From assembly GCA_026874595.1 (NCBI GenBank), contig CM049306.1, positions 58,348,019 through 58,412,018 on the forward strand: 64,000 nucleotides of DNA, given 5' to 3'. The DNA comes from Sipunculus nudus (Eukaryota; Annelida; Sipuncula; Golfingiida; Sipunculidae). This document shows positions 55,969 to 61,900 of this stretch, in pieces (position 1 is the stretch's first letter; each line of letters starts with the position of its first letter). The notes under the pieces are model-generated. The model made no database searches. It worked only from the letters and a program-made list of their open reading frames with translations, and had not been told where the DNA came from. The position numbers and the translations under genes were made by a program.

Positions 55969-58900
55969 GTGTGTGTGTGCTACTACATTCTATAAGAAAT
56001 ACTAAAAAATTGATAATTTTTTTCACCTACCTCCGTCACATTTCTGGTTGCACTCGAACATGCTCACGAAGCTGTTACCGTCGGCGGGACAGTTTGACCC
56101 CATTGGCTTACAGGAACGGGAGGTAGCGTCATAGTAATACGACGCGGCAGCGGTGTTACAACCCGTGCCCATTGTCCCCCGCAGACAGGCGGGCGCTACA
56201 ACAGATGCAACAGTTAGTAATCTTGATTTTGTGTGGCTAACTTTTTCTAGTTAGTGGGCTGATCTGCTTAATTACCCCTACCTTCGCGGGTGTTAAATTG
56301 ATATAGCCTTAGGCAATGCAAAAAAATTAATTATATTAATTATATAGCAAACGTTGCTCCTCTTCACTGTGAATTATTACAGCTGCAAATATTTCAATTT
56401 TATCTCAACATAGCCCTATTCACTACAGAAGATACATTGACTTAATTTTAAGAGGCTACCTTCCCTCAGTTTCAAAGATTTCTTCAGCAGCATATTGTAA
56501 AGGAAGTAAATTTTGTTTAAGCTGGATATTTCTTATTACAAAATATGTAAAAGATCTCCAAACGAAAAATAAAAAAAAAATACCACTTGCAGTATTCAAA
56601 ATTTATTTTATTTCAGACAGGTTCAAAACACACAAAGGGATGTTTTACACTGATTAGCTTTCCATATTTCTCTCACATGGTGACTATCAATATTTATTTA
56701 ATCTTAACATGACCGCATGTAACCGTTATGCATTTGAAACAAGGGAATGCACGAAAAACAGCAAAATTTATTGAACAGTCGACACCAGGAACAATGAAGC
56801 CAATGATGACAGAGCGACACATAAGATGAATAAATAGCAAAGGTTGTATAACACTATATAAGGTAAGGAGTTCATATTTATCGCCTGAGGGGAAGAGGTG
56901 AAAAAAGTGTGAGCATAATTTGATTATGAAGTTTCACTTCATATTACTTTCATAAATTCATAAATAATGTAGGAAATCTAAAATTCTAAAAATATTTCCA
57001 TCGTAAATGACGTCTACGGAATATTTATCCAGAATTTTCAGTTTCCTTATATGAGTGGCGGTGGCTTAACTGCAAATCATTAGGTAACTTTGGACACGAA
57101 TACTGTTATTTACGGTAACTCTCATTTGCTTATCAGGGCCATCTAGTATTCAAACTTTGAACGATTTAGAAGGTAAAGATATCTTTCTTTTGGATTTAAC
57201 GTTAACTTTAAGCATATTTCAACTCAACATAGTGAAGCTTTATTTATTCCTGTTGGCGATCCAATAAAATGTATAAGATTATCAAAAGGAAATAGCAAGT
57301 TTTAATGCCTTACTCAAACATTCTGTGAACCACTGAATGAACACAAGATAAGCAAATGCGGAAGTTACCGGAAACAACAATAATCTTGTTCAAAGGTACC
57401 TCATTTATTGTTTACAAATATTTTTTACCCTGAGGGTCCAAAAGTAGAGGTGGATTGTCTGACATCGTTGCTAGAAACTGTCCGCGAGTAATGGAAGTTA
57501 ACATAGACTCTCTCGCTCAGGTTAATTCAAGGTTGAGCCCTGAGACAGGAGCATTTCTTTGCCTGTGTAACACCCAGTGTGCTTTACCTGGTTTCTTGAA
57601 TGGGTAGCCTCCGCACACTTTCTGACATTCGTCCATCGTCATGAAGTTGTTGTCGTTTCCGCCATAACCATAATACGTGAAGGTCATGCAGGACCTGGCG
57701 CCGGCGTTGTAGTAGTAGCGTTGACCGGGGAAGATTCCCATACCAGGGTCTATGTTCTGAACACACGTGCTCGTGGCCTCTGAAAGCATTAACGGTGTAC
57801 TGGGGGTTTATAATTATTCGTTGGGATTGTAATTTTATGGATTATTATTTTCAGCCAACTTTAAGCAGAACCCTACCAACACTTGTAAAAAGCCAGTTAG
57901 TTCCTTTTTATTTCAGCGCTTACTTTTATGTATAACACACACAAATATATCTTAAATGTATCTTATTTGGTTGCATGTATATGTATATATATAATATGTA
58001 TTATCATATGTTTTATATCGCTAGGGCAGAAAAATTAAGATTATCCAACCTAAATTCTCACAAGTGTCCCTTATATTAAACTTTACGGACGTACTACGCT
58101 TCTGATCGGACTTAACGTGAAAACCACGAAATAGGTCATTTACGAGCAGATAGCGCAGATTGTAGTTCTTAAACAGGTTGGCCGTGTGGAAATTTGTTCA
58201 AAAGTTATCATATAGTTTTCCAATAGGTTACACGTGTAGATAACGGTTAATTTTTTTATTATACGTGAAACATTAAGATTCAGGTAGTATCGGCTATACT
58301 GTACATTTGGTATTCTTATGTGATTTATTTATTATTTAATATATATAACATGCGGATATGGTGTTTTAGATTTATTGTAAGTACTTGAATAGATTGTAAA
58401 ACTACAGATATAGATTCTGGTTGGGTGTCAAGACCTCTTTATAATATGTTTATTGAAAATTTCCTAGTATAATATTAAAATGGTATTCTTTTACACAAAT
58501 TACTCCCGCGTGCCTGCGTGTGAACGTTCACGTGTGTATGTGGGGGGACCTACCGACACACTTGGGTAGCGGCATTCTGAACTGTGGAGTGGTGGATGAC
58601 CCGGAAGGAGGCAGACACATGTCAGAGGGGATAGCAGTAGTGAATGTGAAAGGCGTACACATCAGACCGGCGCCGCATGTCACGAGCTGAAATCAACAAC
58701 GTTAAAAAGCTAGAAATCATTATGATTCACATGAAACACATAAACAATACTTACAAGCTAGCTCGAAATGAAAATGACTCACAAGCTAGCTAGACATAAA
58801 CATGACTCACAAGCTAGCTGGAAATGAACATGACTCACAAGCTAGCTAGAAATTAACATGACTCACAAGCTAGCTAGAAATGAAAATGACTCACAAGCTA

Positions 58901-61900
58901 GCTAGACATAAACATGACTCACAAGCTAGCTGGAAATGAACATGACTCACGAGCTAGCTAGAAATGAACATGACTCACAAGCTAGCTAGACACAAACATG
59001 ACTCACAAGCTAGCTGGAAATTAACATGACTCACAAGCTAGCTAGAGATGAACATGACTCACAATCTAGCTTGAAATGAACATGACTCGAAAGCCAGCTA
59101 GAAATGAACTTGACTCACAAGCTAGCCGGAATTGAACATGACTCACAAGCTAGCTAGAAATGAACATGACTCACGAACTAACTAGAAATGAACGTGACTC
59201 ACAAGCTAGCTAGAAATGAACATGACTCACAAGCTAGCTAGAAATGAACATGACTCACAGGCTAGCTTAAAATGAACATGACTCACAAGCTAGCTAAAAA
59301 TGAACATGACTCACAAGCTAGCTAGAAATGAACGTGACTCATAAGCTAGCTGGAAATGAACATGGCTCACAAGCTAGCTAGATATGAACATGACTCACAA
59401 GCTAGCTAGAAATGAACATGACTCACAAGGTAGCTAGAAATGAACAAGACTCACAAGCTAGCTAGAAATGAACATGGCTCGAAAGCTAGCTGGAAATGAA
59501 CATGGCTCGAAAGCTAGCTGGAAATGAACATGGCTCACAAGCTAGCTGGAAATGAACATGGCTCACAAGCTAGCTAGAAATGAACATGGCTCACAAGCTA
59601 GCTGGAAATGAACATGACTCACAAGCTAGCTGGAAATGAACATGACTCACAAGCTAGCTGGAAATGAACATGACTCACATGCTAGCTAGAAATGAACATT
59701 ACTCACAAGCTGGCTAGAAATTAACATGACTCACAAACTAGCTGAAAATGAACATGACTCACAAGCTAGCTGAAAATGATCATGACTCACAAGCTAGCTA
59801 GAAATCTACATGACTCACAAGCTAGCTAGAAATGAACATGACTCACAAGTTAGCTAGAAATGAACATGACTCACGAACTAACTAGAAATGAACGTGACTC
59901 ACAAGCTAGCTAGAAATGAACATGACTCACAAGCTAGCTGGAAATGAACATGACTCACAAGCTAGCTAGAAATGAACGTGACTCACAAGCTAGCTGGAAA
60001 TGAACATGACTCACAAGCTAGCTAGAAATGAACATGACTCACAAGCTAGCTAGAAATGAACATGACTCACAAGTTAGCTGGAAATGAACATGACTCGAAA
60101 GCTAGCTGGAAATGAACATGACTCACAAGCTAGCTAGATATGAACATGACTCACAAGCTAGCTAGAAATGAACATGACTCACAAGCTAGCTGGAAATTAA
60201 CATGACTCACAAGCTAGCTGGAAATGAACATGAGTCACAAGCTAGCTAGAAATGTACAAGGCTCACAAGACTCGTAAGCCGGCTAGAAATGATTAAAATT
60301 GTTGGGAAGGATCTATCTTTCCACTGCACATGAAGACTGATCTCCTCGTAATTAACATTCTGTCTGTTGTCTAAGATAACAAACATCCTTGAGAGAATTA
60401 CATATAAACTTATGTAGTTATTTGATTCAGATGCTCTCACTGATCAAACAATTTAAATGGGATTATACCAGCACTGACGTAACCAATAACCATAACTGTG
60501 TGTTTTTTTGTCAATATTGCCCTGTAAATAACTAAGTAAAATGTAATTTATTTTTTATCACACGTTTTGAAGACGTCAGAGGAAAAGTTTTCATCGGAGG
60601 CGTTACGATAGAAACCCTATCAATATCCAGGGGGCTAGAGAGGAATCAGTTATAAAATTAGCAAGCAAAAATATTTGCTTCTTGTTACTATTTGATACAA
60701 ACATAAGTCAATACCGACATTTGTCAACATGCAATGTTATTTAGCTGTTCACAGACTCTATAACAGATACAGATTTCATAATATGTCGTTCCTGTTTTTA
60801 CCCCGTTATTTGCATAATTTAACCGGGCACACTGTGCAAAAATAAAAAAACACAATTTTATTTCATTTCATACGCACAATTTTAAATCAACAATGCCAAA
60901 ATGTTGAAGGGGGGGGGGGAGCACTTCCTCTCAGACGCTACATCACCCGCCCGCAAACTAAGTAACTCTTTGAGACGAATATTTCAATACGACAAGGTTT
61001 AGTTCCTTAACAAATAAAATTTAGGTTGTTATAAAGAAAAATTGTGAAATGTCGACCGAACCTCAGATATTCGGTCTAATGTCTTTAATTCATTACAGCT
61101 GTGATTGTTTTTTATCATTTCGTTGGGTCTTATAAAGCCTGAAATCGAGAGAGCTTTTTGATTCCTGATCGTTCTCATAACATATTGCTATCTTTGTGTT
61201 CTTTGAGCAGACAGTGCTACAAACAGGCCATGAATCTATAGATTGAAAAGTACCGCTTGGTTTTTTCAGCTTACGTACCTCACATGGGTCAAAACAGTCG
61301 CAGGTCTTGCAGCCATTCGGGGCAGGTTTGTGTGCAATGGGGCAAGGTGCTGGGCAGTTGACTTCTGGGCACGCTGCAAACAAAATCATCCAATTTGAGA
61401 ATCCAGAGTCAATAACCCAGTGTACCTTCCATACTATTTTACATTCAAACATTTTAAAATAACCTTGTGCTGTGGCCAAGTTAAGATTCCATTTGAACCA
61501 GGCGCGAAATATTCATAGTCAGTGGTATGTAGATGAGGTTAGTAGTACTTACTTTCTCGTTGCCGTATATATACATACATACTTACATATAACATACATA
61601 CATCTCTTTCGAAATTAAAGGGATTTACCCTCGCCTTGCTTTTTATATGCTTTTATTTTTGTTTATATATATTCAACGGTTTAACGTAAACATGTCATAT
61701 GAAAGAAAGTGTTCATTCAGCGGTTTAACGTAAACATGTCATATGCCTTATAATGCAGACGAAAACGAGGTCCATTTAATTAAACTACGCTTTCGACAAA
61801 CGTTTCCCCATAAACTTTTACATTATCAGTCATGGTGACCTGATTCATTCTGAGAACACAGGTTTTTGTAATTAAAAAGCTGAACCTTAAATGATATTTA

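Noticed and set aside
58749-60292. CRISPR-like appearance of the 28-bp repeat array
   Set aside because: Units are directly joined with no unique spacers, copies vary, and the sequence is an intron of an animal gene. It is a minisatellite.
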